A DNA stretch of 64,000 nucleotides from Chitinophaga sp. E66 (GCA_019285755.1 CP079103.1:5179001-5243000); one strand, 5' to 3'. Counted from the stretch's first letter, positions 41,972 to 54,471 are shown. A program made the numbers and translations. The notes: generated by a model from the letters alone, not told the origin.

Positions 41972-43939
41972 ATGAGAAAACTATTACTGATACTGATTGT
42001 CATACAAGCTACGTGCGGCATTGGGTTACATGCGCAGACAAAGTACTTGGACAGCCTCAGATCGGCAATTGATAATCACCCTGTTAGAGACACCACGCGC
42101 GTCCGTCTCCTACATCAGTACACCCAAAACGCCATCAATGAGAATACCACCCTCCTGTTGCCCTATGTCTCGGAAATGATCAGTATCAGTAAAGAAAAAG
42201 CTATCAAAGAGGCTTGCAAATCGCCTACAGCACGATGGAGATCTACTACGCCGACCGGGGCGACTTTCCCACGGCATTTGTATATGCCGACTCCGCATTG
42301 CTGGCATTCCAGGGAGATACCGCCGCCGCGGCCATCATCGAAAAAGCGTTCCTCCATCATAACATGGGCATGGAATGCTTCAAAATCGGCGATTACGATC
42401 AATCCATCCATCACTATACGGAAGCGGCGGCGGTGCTGGAGCTGCGCAAGCCCCAGGTGGTATCGGTCGTATTTGATGGTATGGCCGAAGTATATTATAA
42501 ACTCGGGCAATACGACAAGTCTGTTGAATACGATAAAAAGCGATCGCTTTCGCGGAAAAACATGGAACTAAAACTGCCATCGCCGGCAGATACCTCAACT
42601 ATATCACCCGGCTCGTTGGCAATGGCCGCTTCAATGAAGCGGAAGCCCTTTAAACAACGTTGAGCCAGTTGTTAAAGAAAACAACAAACCCATCCATCTT
42701 TTCCTTTTCTGCGAAAGCAAGGGAATGATTTACAAACACAAAAACAATTCAACGAGGCGATAGCCAGCCTGAAACAGGCACATGCATATGCCCTTGCCAT
42801 TGACGACAAGTACCAGCAACTGGCCATCCTTGGCCCCTGGCGGAATGCTATATGGACGCGGGACAACCTGAAGAAGCGAAGCAATCACTGGACACGCTTC
42901 TAAACAAAGCGACGGCATACCAGATGAAAACTTTCCGGCTAGACGCTTACGCCCTGTTGGCAAAATGGCATCAGCACAGGCTCGATTGGAAAACCGCCAA
43001 TGAATACCTGAACAAAAAGCTACAGCTGTCAGACACCATCATGTCCGACGAAATGAAAGAAAAAACTACCATGATGGAAACACGGTTTAAGGTTGCCGGG
43101 AAAGACCGTGAGATAGGATCCCTGCAGAAAGAGAAGGAAATCCAGCAGTTGCAGCTCCGGCAGAAGAGTATCCTGAATTATTTCCTGATCGGCGGCGCCG
43201 CGGCGCTGCTGGCCATTTCATCGCTGTCTTACCGGAACTACAGGAACCGTCAGAAACTGCAACAGGCAAAGATCGACGAGCTGGAAACAGAAAAACAGCT
43301 CACCGCCACCGAAGCCGTATTGAAAGGCGAAGAGCAGGAACGGAGCCGCCTGGCCAAAGATCTCCACGATGGACTGGGGGAATGCTCAGCGGCATCAAAC
43401 ACGCGTTAAGCAGCATGAAAGGAAACCTGATCATGACGCCCGATAACTCACAGGCATTTGAGCGAAGCATCGATATGCTCGATTCCTCCATCAGTGAAAT
43501 GAGGAGAGTCGCCCATAACATGATGCCGGAAATACTGGTAAAATATGGATTAGATACGGCACTCAGGGATTATTGCAACGAAATCGACGACAGCGGCGTA
43601 ATAAGGCTCAACTATCAGTCTATCGGGATGAACAACTTTGCCGCCAGCCACACTACGTCTGTCACCATTTACCGTATTGCCCAGGAATTAATTGGCAACG
43701 CCGTTAAACATAGTAACGCGCAAAACCTGTTGGTGCAATGTAATTACGCATCGCAGGAAAAATTGTTCGTCTTGACGGTGGAAGACGACGGACGTGGATT
43801 TGATGTGCTTTCACTGAAAAATGCAAGAGGGATGGGATGGCACAACATTCAAAACCGCGTTGATTTTCTAAAGGGAAAAGTTGATATCAATTCAGAACCG
43901 GGAAAAGGAACTTCTGTCCTGATAGAGATCAACATCTAG
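41972..43939 (+). CDS. TPR sensor histidine kinase (NarX/LytS-like, HisKA_3)
   Basis: About 655 residues. Signal peptide (MRKLLLILIVIQATCGIGLH), periplasmic TPR-like repeats (YYADRGDFPTAFVYADSALL, HHNMGMECFKIGDYDQSIHH), one membrane helix (ILNYFLIGGAAALLAISSLS), a coiled coil, then the HisKA_3 phospho-acceptor in RLAKDLHDGLGGMLSGIKHA and the HATPase (AQELIGNAVKHSNA, VEDDGRGFDV, GMGWHNIQNRV). Breaks near 42210, 42535, 42670, 42840 and 43378. Paired with the response regulator 28 bp downstream. Confidence 0.88.
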
Positions 43940-43966
43940 CTTATTTCCGTTAAATGAATTGCTGGA

Positions 43967-44587
43967 ATGAAAATTAAACTGTTTATCGTCGACGACCACT
44001 ATATGGTAATTGAAGGCATTCGCTCCCTGCTGCAGCAGGAGCCCACGATAGAATGGCTGGGGCATGCCACCAATGCGGCAAGCTGCATCAGCTTTTAAAG
44101 CACCAGCAACCCGATGTGATCCTGATGGACATTAACCTTCCGGATGTAAACGGTATAGAGCTTTGCAGGCAGGTACGGAGCATGTACCCCGGCTGCAACG
44201 TGCTGGGCCTCAGCACCTTCAACCAGCATGCCGTTATCAGGAAATGATAGACAACGGCGCATCCGGATATCTACTTAAAAATGCCGGAAGAGAGGAACTA
44301 ATGACAGCCATCCAGCTAGCCGCCAAGGGAAAAACCTATATGAGCAATGAAGCCAGCGCCAGTTTAAAAAGTCCGAAAATCAAATTCCCATTCTCACCCG
44401 CAGGGAAAACGAGATACTCAAATTGATAGCCGACGGTCTCACAAACGCTGCCATCGCCGAAAAACTATTCATCAGCATCCCCACAGTCAATACGCACCGT
44501 AAAAGCCTGCTGGAGAAATTCGGCGCGAAAAACACCGCTATCTTGATAGGGAAAGCCGCCAAAATGGGGTTGATCAATGTAGCGTAA
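43967..44587 (+). CDS. NarL/LuxR-type response regulator
   Basis: About 207 residues. Receiver: IVDDHYMVIEGI, phospho-acceptor Asp in VILMDINLPDVNG, later LLKNAGREELM. Output HTH: ILTRRENEILKLIADGLTNA, then AIAEKLFISIPTVNTHRKSL. Breaks near 44090, 44245 and 44385. Cognate partner of the kinase just upstream. The three exported-protein genes divergent from that kinase are plausible targets. Confidence 0.88.
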
Positions 44588-44677
44588 GGAAAAAGGGCTT
44601 TTTGGTTCCAAATAGATAATATTCCTATATTGAGTCGCAAAGGGGCCAACGCGAATAAACAAACACCCCTGAATTGC

Positions 44678-46140
44678 ATGAACAGCGAGGACGTATCCTA
44701 CATAATCAGCACCAACCCGGCTTTCCTGATCTTAAGACTACAAAACTCGAAATGGGTGCTGCCGCTTCTTTACAAAGCGTTCAAGGAAGATAACCGGATG
44801 CTCATATCCGAAGACGCGCTCATTCATATCGTTGCGGATTTCCTGCTCAACCAGTCGGACAATACCGAAGACCTCGACGAGGCCAACATCATCCTGGGTG
44901 AAAATGAAGACATCCGGAGCCGTAAATACATCCTCAACTGGGTGCAGAAAAGGCTCCTGCAGGACCTCATCGCCGCCGACGGCTCCATCCAATACCAACT
45001 GAGCGCCCACACCGAAAGGTTGTTCCTGTGGATCGTCAGCCTCCAGAACCGCCACCACGTAGGCACGGAAAGCCGGTTTAAACTGCTCTTCAACTCCCTC
45101 CGCGATATCGTGGAGCACACCGAAGACGATGCCAAGAAAAGACTGGAGCTCCTGAAAGATAAACGCGCCGAGATCGATAAAGAGATCAAAGCCATCGAGC
45201 TGGGCATTGCGCCCGACAGCTACAATAACGCCCAGGTACAGGAGCGCCTCGATCTCTTCTCCCGCCTTTGCTATGAACTGATCGGCGATTTCCGGGAAGT
45301 GGAAGATAACTTCAAACAGATCCACCGTTCCATCGTTGAACACCATACCCGCACCGAACAACATAAAGGCGCGATCGTCGGCTACGCCTTCGAAGCCTAC
45401 GATGCCCTGCGTACCAGCAGTCAGGGTAAAAGTTTTTATGCCTTCTGGGACTTCATCATCTCCCGCGCCGGACAGGAAGAATGGCGCAACCTGACGGAAG
45501 AATTGCTCACGCTGCTGAGAGAAAGGAGATCCCCGCAGACGATGATTTCATCCAAAACGTGAAATCGCTCCTCCTCCAACAAGGCCGCGCCGTATACGAT
45601 GCCAACGATAAAATGGCAGACAAGCTCAGCCGGATCATCTCCGAAAAGGAAATCGCCCGGCACAGAAGGCTCCGCCACCAAATGTCTGGCATCAAGGAAC
45701 TGATTTTTGACCTGATGCATGTACCGGATGTTCCGGCCGGAATGTCCATCCCGGAAGAGCCGGATATCAAAATGGTCATGGACCGGAAACTGCAACTGGC
45801 GCCGAAGCGTTTGCCCCGGCGGTCGAGCAGCCCACATCCGCGCCCCAGCAGATCACCGACCCGGAAAGGTTCGGCAGGATACTGGGCAACCCGCTGGTCG
45901 ATAAAGTATTCCTCTGGAACAAAGTGGAGCAGGCCCTGAAAATCCAAAAAGCGGCGTCGCTGAAAGAAGTATTGAGATCACCCCGCTGGAACATGGGCTG
46001 GCGGAAGTGGTAGGGTATTTCCGGTTCCTCCGGGAAAGACCCAATAAGGCCAGCGTTGTCGGAACCGGGACAGAGCTCATTCCGCTCGACAAAGAACAAA
46101 CCCGCTTCGTGGAAGTACCTTTTTATTATTCACCATCTGA
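44678..46140 (+). CDS. jetA: Wadjet protein JetA (DUF3375)
   Basis: About 487 residues. MukF/kleisin-like subunit of the Wadjet anti-plasmid condensin. The start MNSEDVSYIISTNPAFLILR and the block LLYKAFKEDNRMLISEDALI are typical of DUF3375 proteins, as is the arginine-rich segment RHRRLRHQMSGIKELI. I use the ATG at 44678, not the upstream TTG. Breaks near 45525, 45805, 45975 and 46120. The repaired stop TGA at 46138-46140 is followed after 6 bp by jetB. Confidence 0.88.
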
Positions 46141-46146
46141 CACATC

Positions 46147-46766
46147 ATGCAACCGAACCATATACACCCGTTTACGCCCATCTTTATCCGGTTACTGAAA
46201 GGTCCGCTTGAGTACCTGGAGAAAACCAACTGGGAGAAACTCCTGCAACACAAGCACGAACTGCAGGCCTTCCTGCTGGAACTGGGCCTGAAAATGACGC
46301 TGGACGAAGACGATGGATACGCCTTCCTTTCCCATAACTTCACCGAAGACGATAACGTAGGCTTCAGCTGGATCCATCGCCGTGCATTAGGTTATGAAGA
46401 AAGCATCATGCTCGTACTGCTCCGCGAAATGATGGCCGAGTTCGAAACGGGAGAATCCACCAACCGCGAGCTCATCCGCAAACGCCGGGAGATCAAGGAA
46501 TACGCGGAACTGTTCTTTAAAGAGAACGCCAGCCGCGTGAAATTCATGAAAGAAATAGACCGCCTCATCGAAAAGGTCGAAGAATACGGTTTCCTCTACC
46601 GGGAAGAACAACACGAGATCCCGGATGAACAAAGATTCAGGATCTGCAAAATCATCAAAGCCCGGATCGGCGCCGAAGAACTGACGACTTCTACCAGCAA
46701 CTCATGCAGGTAAAAGAACAGCTTGAAACAACGCCCCAACCGGACGAACTCATCCACAACAATTAA
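46147..46766 (+). CDS. jetB: Wadjet protein JetB (DUF4194)
   Basis: About 206 residues. MukE-like winged-helix subunit that bridges JetA and JetC. Typical features: LLQHKHELQAFLLELGLKMT, then DEDDGYAFL and the segment RRALGYEESIMLVLLREMM. One frame break near 46690 restores AEELDDFYQQLMQ and an end at DELIHNN. The gene order jetA-jetB-jetC with short gaps is the standard operon. Confidence 0.88.
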
Positions 46767-46780
46767 TCTAAGACCCTTCG

Positions 46781-49700
46781 ATGCAGCTAAACGTTTTCAG
46801 CACCGACAGTCAAAAAAACGGCTTCCGTCTCCAGTACATGGAGATATTGAACTGGGGAACATTCGACGGAACCATCCATACCATCAGGCCCCTCGGCGAA
46901 ACCAGCCTGCTCACCGGCGCCAACGGCAGCGGCAAGACCACCTTCGTAGACGCCCTGCTGACGCTCATCGTTCCCGAGAAACGATACCGGTTCTATAACC
47001 AGAGCAGCGGCAGTGAGAAAAAGGCGACCGTACGGAAGACAGCTACGTCCTCGGCGGTTTCGGCACCATCAACAACGAAGCCAACGGTACTTCCAAAACC
47101 GAATACCTCAGGGAAGACAAGTCACGCGCTTATAGCATCCTCCTTGTCCACTTCGCGAATGAAACGGGCCAGGAGGTTACACTCTTCCAGGTGCGCCACT
47201 TCCTGAACGGCGATATGAAGAAGTACTTCGGGCTGGCGCATAAGGCGCTGACGATCGAGAACGACTTCAAACCCTTCGACCTCAGCGGCAACTGGAAGCG
47301 CAGCATCGACCAGCGATATAACAAAGGCCCGCGCAAGCAGGTGGAATGGTTCGATGCGGCCAGTAAATACGCGCAGCGGATGGTAGAAGTGCTGGGCATG
47401 CAAAGCCAGCAGGCGCTACAGCTCTTTAACCAGACCGTCGGGATAAAGGTCCTCGGTAACCTGGATGAGTTCATCCGGCAGAACATGCTGGAACCGCGGA
47501 ATATCGAAGAAGAGTTCGATGCACTGAAGAAACAATTGCTCACCTTGCTGGAGGCGCAGCGCAATATCGAAAAGGCAGAATTGCAGATCAGCCTGCTGAC
47601 GCCGCTCAAAGAACAATACGAGCAATTCCTGGAACTGAAGACACAATCGGCCGAGAACCGGCAGATCCTCGAAACAGCACTCATCTGGAAAAACTACACC
47701 CAGGGCGAACTGTTGAAATCCGCCATCCAGGAACTGAACGAACAGGTCTGGATGCAGCAGGAAAGATTGTCTGATGTAAACGATCTGCTGGCAAAATACC
47801 AGCAGGAAGAACAGGACGTCAATTTCCAGATACAAAATAACAAAGCCGGCCAAAGGCTGAAGACACTGGAAACGGAAATTGCCGATAAGGAAAAAGAGTT
47901 CAGGACCGCGCAGTCGGAGTTATCGCAGTTCAAAAGCTGGTGCGAGGAGCTGAAACTGTCCGTTACCGTTCCCGAAAACCGGGAAACCTTCCAGCAGATA
48001 AAAAGGAAAACAATACCAAGCTCCGCTTCCTGGAAAATGAGAAACGCCTGAATGAGGACGATGAGTTCGACGCTAAGAACAGCAAGAAGAAGGCGCTTGG
48101 AGAGAAAGAGCAGCTGGAACAGCAACTGAATGTGCTGCAGAACAGCAAGAATAATATCGACTATCACCTCATCAACCTGCGGAAGCAGATCTGTGACGAT
48201 CTGAATATCGACGTTGCGAAGCTTCCTTTCGCCGGGGAGCTGATGCAGGTTAAAAGCAGCGAAATGGCATGGTTGCCTGCGATGGAAAAGTTGCTGCATT
48301 CCTTCGCGCTGATATTGCTGGTACCGGATAAGTATTATAAAAGGTCAATAAGTACGTTAACAATAACCATCTCCGGGCCAGGCTCGTTTACACCCACGTT
48401 GTTGACACGCCCATCCGCCAGCATATTGAAGCGGACACGGTTCCCGATAAGCTGGAGTTCCATCCCGAGCATGAGCTGGGCGAATGGCTGGAACAGGAAA
48501 CGATCCGCAAGTTCCGTACGATATGCCTGGAAGATGAGCGGCACATCGATCAGTATGAAAACGCCATTACCATCAACGGCCTCATCAAAAGGGCAAGCGC
48601 CATGAGAAAGATGACCGTCCAGACAGGAACGACGCCACGCGTTATGTGCTGGGCTGGAACAATGAAAACAAAAAGAAGCGCTGCTAAAGAAAAGAGCGGC
48701 CGCCGTGGGTATCATCTCCTCGGCAGATGAAGTGATCACCCGGTGCGCCAATAAAAGCAAGCGGCTGAACAATCAGTTCTATGCCTGCACCCGCATCAAC
48801 GAATACGCCAGCTTCGACTCCTGAACATCAATGCCATCACTTCCGGCATACAAACCCTGAAGAAACAGGTGGAGCAGCTGCGGCAAAGCAACGAAGCGCT
48901 CGACGCGCTAAAGAGCCAATTGCTCCGGCTGCAACAACTGCGGGCAGAAGCGGAATTCAGTAAGACCTCGCTGATCCAGGAGGAAACGAAGCTGCAGGTG
49001 CGCAAGGAACAATATGACCAGGATATCGCAGCGCTCGGGCCAATACTGGAGACGCTGACGGAGGAGGACAAAGACCGGCTGTTGTCGTTCCAGCAGCAGT
49101 ATCATACGATCCTCGGGCCGGTGAACCTGCACAATCTGCACAACGCTTACGAGGCATTTAAGCAATCCCGGGAAGAGGCCAAAGAACGGATACAGGAAAG
49201 CTTGTCCAAACGGGAAAAGAATGTCATACAGCAAATCGGCAAAATAAAACGCCCCACGCCTGAAACTCTCACCCGCTTCCCCGACTGGAACGGAGACACC
49301 CAGCAGCTGCCGGATGATCCCGCGTATGCCGCGGAATACGTGGAATGGCTGGATAAGCTTTCTACCGAGAACCTCCCGAAGTATAAAAAGGATTTCGAGG
49401 ATTTCATCAACATAACCATCACCCACAAGATCGCCGGCCTCAAAGAAGCCCTGGACAAATGGGAGCGCGACATCGACGCCAGCGTGAAACGCCTCAATGA
49501 ATCGCTGGCCGCCATTAACTTCAACCGCCTTCCCGATACTTACATACAACTCGGCAAGAGAGTGCAGGGCGCAGGCTCGGAGATCCGCGAGTTCCGCCAG
49601 AAGCTGCTGGAAGCGCTGCCGCAGGCCGCCAACTGGGGACAGGAGAGCTTCGAAGACAAAGCACTTCACTTCACCCAAAAGGTGCAACCGCTCATCGACG

Positions 49701-50179
49701 ATCTGGATAAAGATGAAAGCTACCGCAAGAAGGTACTGGATGTCCGCAACTGGTTCGAGTTCTGGGCCGATGAAAGATACCGCGGCAATAACGAGCTCAA
49801 GAAGACCTACAAGCAAATGGGCCAGTTATCCGGCGGCGAGAAAGCCCAGCTTACTTACACCATCCTTTGCAGCGCTATTGCCTACCAGTTCGGGATTACC
49901 CGTGAAGGGAAAAACTCCCGGAGCCTGCGCTTCATCGCGGTAGACGAAAGCTTCAGCAACCAGGACGAAGAAAAAGCGACCTACCTGATGGAACTCTGCC
50001 GGGAGCTACACCTCCAGCTGCTGGTAGTGACGCCGGCAGACAAGATCCAGATCGTTCAGGACTTCATCGCCCATGTGCACCTGGTGCAGCGGGTCAACCA
50101 CCGGAACAGTACACTGTATAATATGACGATAAAAGAACTACAGGATAAGATAGGGCAGCCGCCCGCTTCATCAAACTGA
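46781..50179 (+). CDS. jetC: Wadjet protein JetC (SMC-like ATPase)
   Basis: About 1130 residues. SMC/MukB-like motor that extrudes DNA loops and detects small circular DNA. Walker A is LTGANGSGKTTFVDALLTL (residues about 44-62). Two long coiled-coil arms surround a hinge-like region. The C-terminal head has the signature QLSGGEKAQLTYTILCSAIA and Walker B LRFIAVDESFSNQDEE, then the H-loop region LQLLVVTPADKIQI. Breaks near 47030, 48000, 48345, 48595, 48680 and 48820. All ATPase residues are present, so the motor should work. Confidence 0.93.
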
Positions 50180-50184
50180 TTGTT

Positions 50185-50298
50185 ATGCCGGATAAACTGT
50201 ACCTATCCCAGCTGGAAAAGTCCTTCCATACATACCTTCAGCAGGTAGTAGAAGGAAAAGTTTTACATAAGCTAAAACCGAAAGTTTTAATAAACATC
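50185..50298 (+). pseudogene. Possible jetD stub (truncated nuclease subunit)
   Basis: An ATG 6 bp after jetC opens MPDKLYLSQLEKSFHTYLQQ followed by VVEGKVLHKLKPKVLI, then runs into a strong terminator hairpin. The position is that of jetD and the start is loosely like the N-terminal DUF3322 region, but the TOPRIM-like nuclease domain (DUF2220, normally about 350-400 residues in all) is absent, and the opposite strand is occupied by another gene from 50344. It may be a remnant or an unrelated small ORF. Confidence 0.4.
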
Positions 50299-50323
50299 AA
50301 GCCCCTGCATAAGCAGGGGCTTT
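50299..50323 (+). terminator. Terminator of the Wadjet operon
   Basis: AAGCCCCTGC (50299-50308) pairs perfectly with GCAGGGGCTT (50313-50322), 4-base loop, T run after. Confidence 0.9.
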
Positions 50324-50343
50324 ACTATAAGGGATCTCGAATA

Positions 50344-50550
50344 TCATGCTTTGGCTGCACCGCCAGATTGCCGCTTCCCGCTCAAAAGGTACAACACAAC
50401 ACCCAGCACAATCAAACCGATCTTAATCGCCCAGGCCGTTGTTTCGCCCCACTGGTAGATCCAGATGAGTACCTTGGGCACATGGTCGAAGTATCCGGCT
50501 ACAATGGATAAAAGGCCAACTAACACTAAAAATGAAGCTACTTTTCGCAT
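50344..50550 (-). CDS. Small two-helix membrane protein
   Basis: 68 residues from ATG 50550 (MRKVASFLVLVGLLSIVAGY). Second helix IKIGLIVLGVVLYLLSGKRQ. Function unknown. It follows a DUF4870-like membrane gene by 17 bp on the same strand. Confidence 0.65.
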   Translation of the reverse strand: MRKVASFLVLVGLLSIVAGYFDHVPKVLIWIYQWGETTAWAIKIGLIVLGVVLYLLSGKRQSGGAAKA

Positions 50551-50566
50551 AAGGGGATTTAAGGGA

Positions 50567-50902
50567 TTACGCATTCGTATTCAGGAAACGGAACTGGTTT
50601 TCGAACATCGGGCCTACTACCGGTACAGGCTTCTTTAGTCCGTTCAGGGCGTTGATGATACCCAGCACCCATAGCACCAGGGATCACGATGTTGGCATAT
50701 ACGACCAACGACAAGGCCGGTACCATCCGGACGATCACATTAATTACAATGCCTAATATGATACTGATCAAAGCAATGCCCAGCGATTGCTTCATATGGT
50801 ACGACACAAACGGATCACGCTTACTGTCTTTGTACTGGAAAAAGCGATCAGCCATCCGATGATGCTGAGATAGGAAATGATCGCCAGGGTTTTTCTGTCC
50901 AT
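50567..50902 (-). CDS. DUF4870-like (Tic20-type) membrane protein
   Basis: About 110 residues after repair near 50855 and 50680. MDRKTLAIISYLSIIGWLIA, then FVSYHMKQSLGIALISIILG and VLWVLGIINALNGLKKPVPV, a pattern typical of the DUF4870/Tic20-like family of short four-helix membrane proteins. Role unknown. Probably co-transcribed with the small membrane-protein gene after it. Confidence 0.75.
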
Positions 50903-50982
50903 ACGGGTTATGTTTTGATGGTTTATTTTGATACCACAAAACTACAGCAGCACAGGGCCCCATATCCCTGAAAACCGCCATT

Positions 50983-51604
50983 TTAGATCAGGCCATATTG
51001 CGTGGCGAGTTTGATCACGGCGGTCATTGTGCTTACGTCGAACTTTTCTATGAGGTTCTTGCGGTGGCTTTCAACTGTATGAAAACTGATAAATAACTGT
51101 TCCGCGATCTGTGCGGTAGTGAGCCCCTTGCTCACTAATAGCAGGATCTCCTTTTCCCTGCGCGTGATCTTGGGGATCTCAGAAAGTTCGCCTTCCTGGA
51201 TGTTGCTGACGATATCCCGCGCAGCCCGGCATAGGTAGGTTTCTCCGTTCAAAGCCGCATGTATGGCGGTGATGATCTCCTCGCCTACGGAGTTCTTCAA
51301 TACATAGCCATTAGCCCCGCTGCCCAGGATGTTCTTGATCACAGGGCGCTCATTGTGGACGCTGAGGGCGATGATCCGGATGTCTTTGTCCTGCTTGCGT
51401 ACCTGCCGGCAGATGTCTATTCCGCTGATGTCGGGCAGGTTGATATCCAGCAGCACTACGTCAGGGGCAAGGGTCTCTATGGCAGGAGGCCTTCGGCGCC
51501 GGTGCTGGAGCATCCGGCGATAGTGAATTCTTCCTGTCGGGATAGTAAGTTTTTAATCCTTCAACTACGATCGGATGATCGTCTATCAACAATACTTTTA
51601 TCAT
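50983..51604 (-). CDS. NarL/LuxR-type response regulator
   Basis: About 207 residues. Start MIKVLLIDDHPIVVEGLKT; breaks near 51545 and 51487; phospho-acceptor in VVLLDINLPDISG; conserved Lys in GYVLKNSV; HTH in ITRREKEILLLVSKGLTTAQ, then IAEQLFISFHTVESHRKNL. Its start lies 6 bp after the stop of the sensor-kinase gene, so they are one operon. Confidence 0.92.
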
Positions 51605-51609
51605 AACAA

Positions 51610-53836
51610 TCAGTTTACAGCACATTCTATGGTGAAAGTGGAGCCGGTGCCTTTCGCGGATTCCACCTCCATTTTACCCCGCAGCATCTCCACGCGCGAC
51701 TGTATATTCGCCAGTCCTGCGCCTTTCAGCGCCTTCAGCTGCGCGGCATCGAAGCCTTTGCCATCGTCTTCTACCACGAGGAACATCCGGTCGTCCCGCT
51801 GCTGCAATTGCACCAGGATCTGCGAGGCGGAAGCGTGCTTTACAGCATTATTGACCAGCTCCTGCATGATGCGGTAAAGGGTAACCTGGCGGTTGTGGGG
51901 CATATCATTACGGTAATTAAATACCTGGCAAGACACGGGAATACCGGATTTCATCAATCCGTTGCAATAATCACGTACCGCTTCTCCCAGGCCATAATTC
52001 AGCAACACCTCCGGCATCATGCTCCGCGCGATGCGCCTGAGCTCCTCCACGGCATTGTCGAGGTGACCGAGGGTTTTATGGACTACGGTCTGTTGGGGAG
52101 ATGCAATTGCAGGTTGATGCAATGCCGACAGTTCTATCTTGACACCGGAAAGCAATCCACCCAAGCCATCGTGAAGGTCGCGGGCCAGGCGGGTACGTTC
52201 CTGTTCCTGGCCTTCGAGCATGGCGGAGAGGACGGTCATCCGGTGCTCCTGCCCTATGCGGTCCAGCTCCAGGTCGTGCAGCTGCTGCTTTTGCCTCAGG
52301 GCGTTGGAGCGCTGCTGAAAGGCGTAATAAAGGAATGCCGCAGCCAGCAATAAGGCAACCGTCAGTACAGCATATATATTGTTCAGCTTTCGGTTATAGG
52401 AGAAGCGCTCACCGATGGCTTTCAGCTCCTGTTCGCGCTGGGAGGTCTGGAAGTTTGCGCTGTCGAGGACTTCTGCTGTACTTCCGTTTGGTATTTCGCG
52501 TCTACCAGTGCTTTGTCTTTGACGATGGCGGCGTAACGGGCTTCCAGCAGCTCCTTGTCTTTGATGCCCGATAGATACCTGGCCTGTATCAGTTCGCGGT
52601 TCCGTTGTTCGGCCAGCAGCTTCACCTCCAGCAGCACGCGCTCTTTACGGGCCATCTCATAGCGAGCCTCCAGGTCTTTGGCTTTGTTCATCTTCTCCAC
52701 GTCGAACAGCTCACGGTAAATGTTCATGTACTGCTTGAAATTGAACAGTGCCATAGCCGTATCGCGTTTTAGTTCATACGCGTTAGACAATACCAGGTAC
52801 GACTCCGACAGGTTGTACTTGTCATACAAAGGGTCTCTGACGCTTGTGCTGATAGCGCTGTGCAGGTGGCCGATTGCATCGTCGTAGTCGCCGCGGGCCA
52901 TGGATATATTGGCCAGGGTATTGTACACGCCCGCTTCAACGGTATATTGCCGCGTCTTGCGGCTTTCTTCCAACGCGATCTTGTTATAATAATTTACGCT
53001 GTCCTTATTAGCTGGCGTAGCGGGGAAGTGATCGAGGAAAATATTGGCGATGCCGATGGCGGAAAAGGGGATATTGCTCGGCGTAACGAGTCGCTCGCGG
53101 TTGGAGCGGGCCAGGTTAAGGGAGTGCTGCATGTACATGAGCGCAGAATCCAGCGCCGGCGTGTTGACGGTATCAGCCCGGAAGAGATTCAGGAAATAAC
53201 CGCCACGCTCCTGGTTGGCGCTGATGAGCTTCTCCAGTTCGTTCATCCGCTGTGCCGCCTGCAATGACAGCCGGGTATACTTCTCGACATTGACTAAGTC
53301 GTACCATTTGAAATATACCCCCGCCAGTTCGGAATACACGGCCTGCCGGTACCGGAGCCCGTCCGGTTCGCGCTCCAGGATATCCAGGGCTTGCTGAAGG
53401 GTGCGGATGGCATCAGTTTCGCGGTTGTCCCTGCTTTCCAGCCAGCCTTTCATATACATCACATATCCCTTAATCAGCCCGTTGTCCGATCGTTTGATAT
53501 AATACTGTGCGCTGTCGAAGTAACGATATGCTGCCTCTTTTTCGCCGATGATGAAGTTGGATGCGGCCATGATGCCGTATGTGCGGGCGCGGTACCGGCC
53601 GTCTTTCAAGGGGGCAGACAGGGCTATGGAACTTCTCATTACCTCCAGGCCTTCGTTCCACCCGGTATTGAAGAAAACGACCTGCCCGAGGCGGTCCATA
53701 GCGTCGATACGTTGTTCCGGCGGCATCCGGCGATCACTGATGACCTTCCGGAGCGAGTCTTCCAACACTGGCCATAACCCGCAAAGGACGTCACCTGAAG
53801 TACAACTGTAAATATGATATAGTAAATAATTCGCAT
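51610..53836 (-). CDS. TPR sensor histidine kinase (HisKA_3)
   Basis: About 742 residues. Signal peptide (MRIIYYIIFTVVLQVTSFAG, then YGQ), periplasmic TPR-like repeats (YMKGWLESRDNRETDAIRTL, ARGDYDDAIGHLHSAISTSV), a coiled coil with repeated LLEARY/ALVDAKY units, a membrane helix (near VLTVALLLAAAFLYYAF), HisKA_3 box RLARDLHDGLGGLLSGVKIE and HATPase (MQELVNNAVKHASA, VEDDGKGFDA). Breaks near 53775 and 52450. It pairs with the downstream regulator; same architecture as the 41972 kinase. Confidence 0.9.
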
Positions 53837-53960
53837 GGTTACTGTATTCCCCCTGCAAATTTACCATTGTATAGGATTTAAAAATGGCCGGTTTCAGGGA
53901 TATCGTCAGGGAGGGCCGTCAGCTACTTTTGTGCTATCAACTCACGAAAAATTTTACCCA

Positions 53961-54443
53961 ATGAAAAAATTGACTACGATGATGGCACTTTTTGGTATGG
54001 CATTCTTTTCCAGCTGCGGCTCCTCCTCCAACCCCGTGGAGTACAACAACAAGCTGATGACCGTCATGAATGAGAATGAAAAACACATGAACGCGATGAA
54101 TTCCGCGATGATGAGCGCCGACTATGCCAAAGCGGAAACCGAGCGCAAAGCGTGGGAAGGGCAGCTGGATAAATCCATCGGTGAAGTGGATAAAATGACT
54201 GAATTGAAAGATGACGCGGGCTTAAAGGCAGCCGTGTCAGAAGGACTGAAAGGTTATAAAAAGATAGCAGCTGAAGATTACAAAACCCTCATCGACCTGC
54301 GCACCAAAGAGAAAAGCGGCGATACAACCGTTCAGCCCCAGATCCAGGCTACACTGGATAGAATCAATACATCTTTCGAGACGATCGGCGGCAAAATCAA
54401 TAATGCCGGCAGTGCTTTTGAACAGAAATTCAGCAAACAATAA
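53961..54443 (+). CDS. Putative lipoprotein, helical
   Basis: 160 residues, intact. Lipobox-type N-terminus MKKLTTMMALFGMAFFSSCG; the mature part is almost all helical (NKLMTVMNENEKHMNAMNSA, then YAKAETERKAWEGQLDKSIG). A -7-like TACTTTTG lies at 53924-53931. No named domain; helical lipoproteins of this size are common in Bacteroidota envelopes. Confidence 0.7.
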   Translation: MKKLTTMMALFGMAFFSSCGSSSNPVEYNNKLMTVMNENEKHMNAMNSAMMSADYAKAETERKAWEGQLDKSIGEVDKMTELKDDAGLKAAVSEGLKGYKKIAAEDYKTLIDLRTKEKSGDTTVQPQIQATLDRINTSFETIGGKINNAGSAFEQKFSKQ

Positions 54444-54471
54444 CGCAGCCATGTCCCTATAGTGATGTATG

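Noticed and set aside
47694..48299. Minus-strand ORFs inside jetC
   Set aside because: Leucine/glutamine-rich shadows of coiled-coil coding sequence.
50185..50511. 108-residue ORF after jetC as a complete gene
   Set aside because: Beyond codon 36 it reads through a perfect terminator and antisense through a membrane-protein gene.
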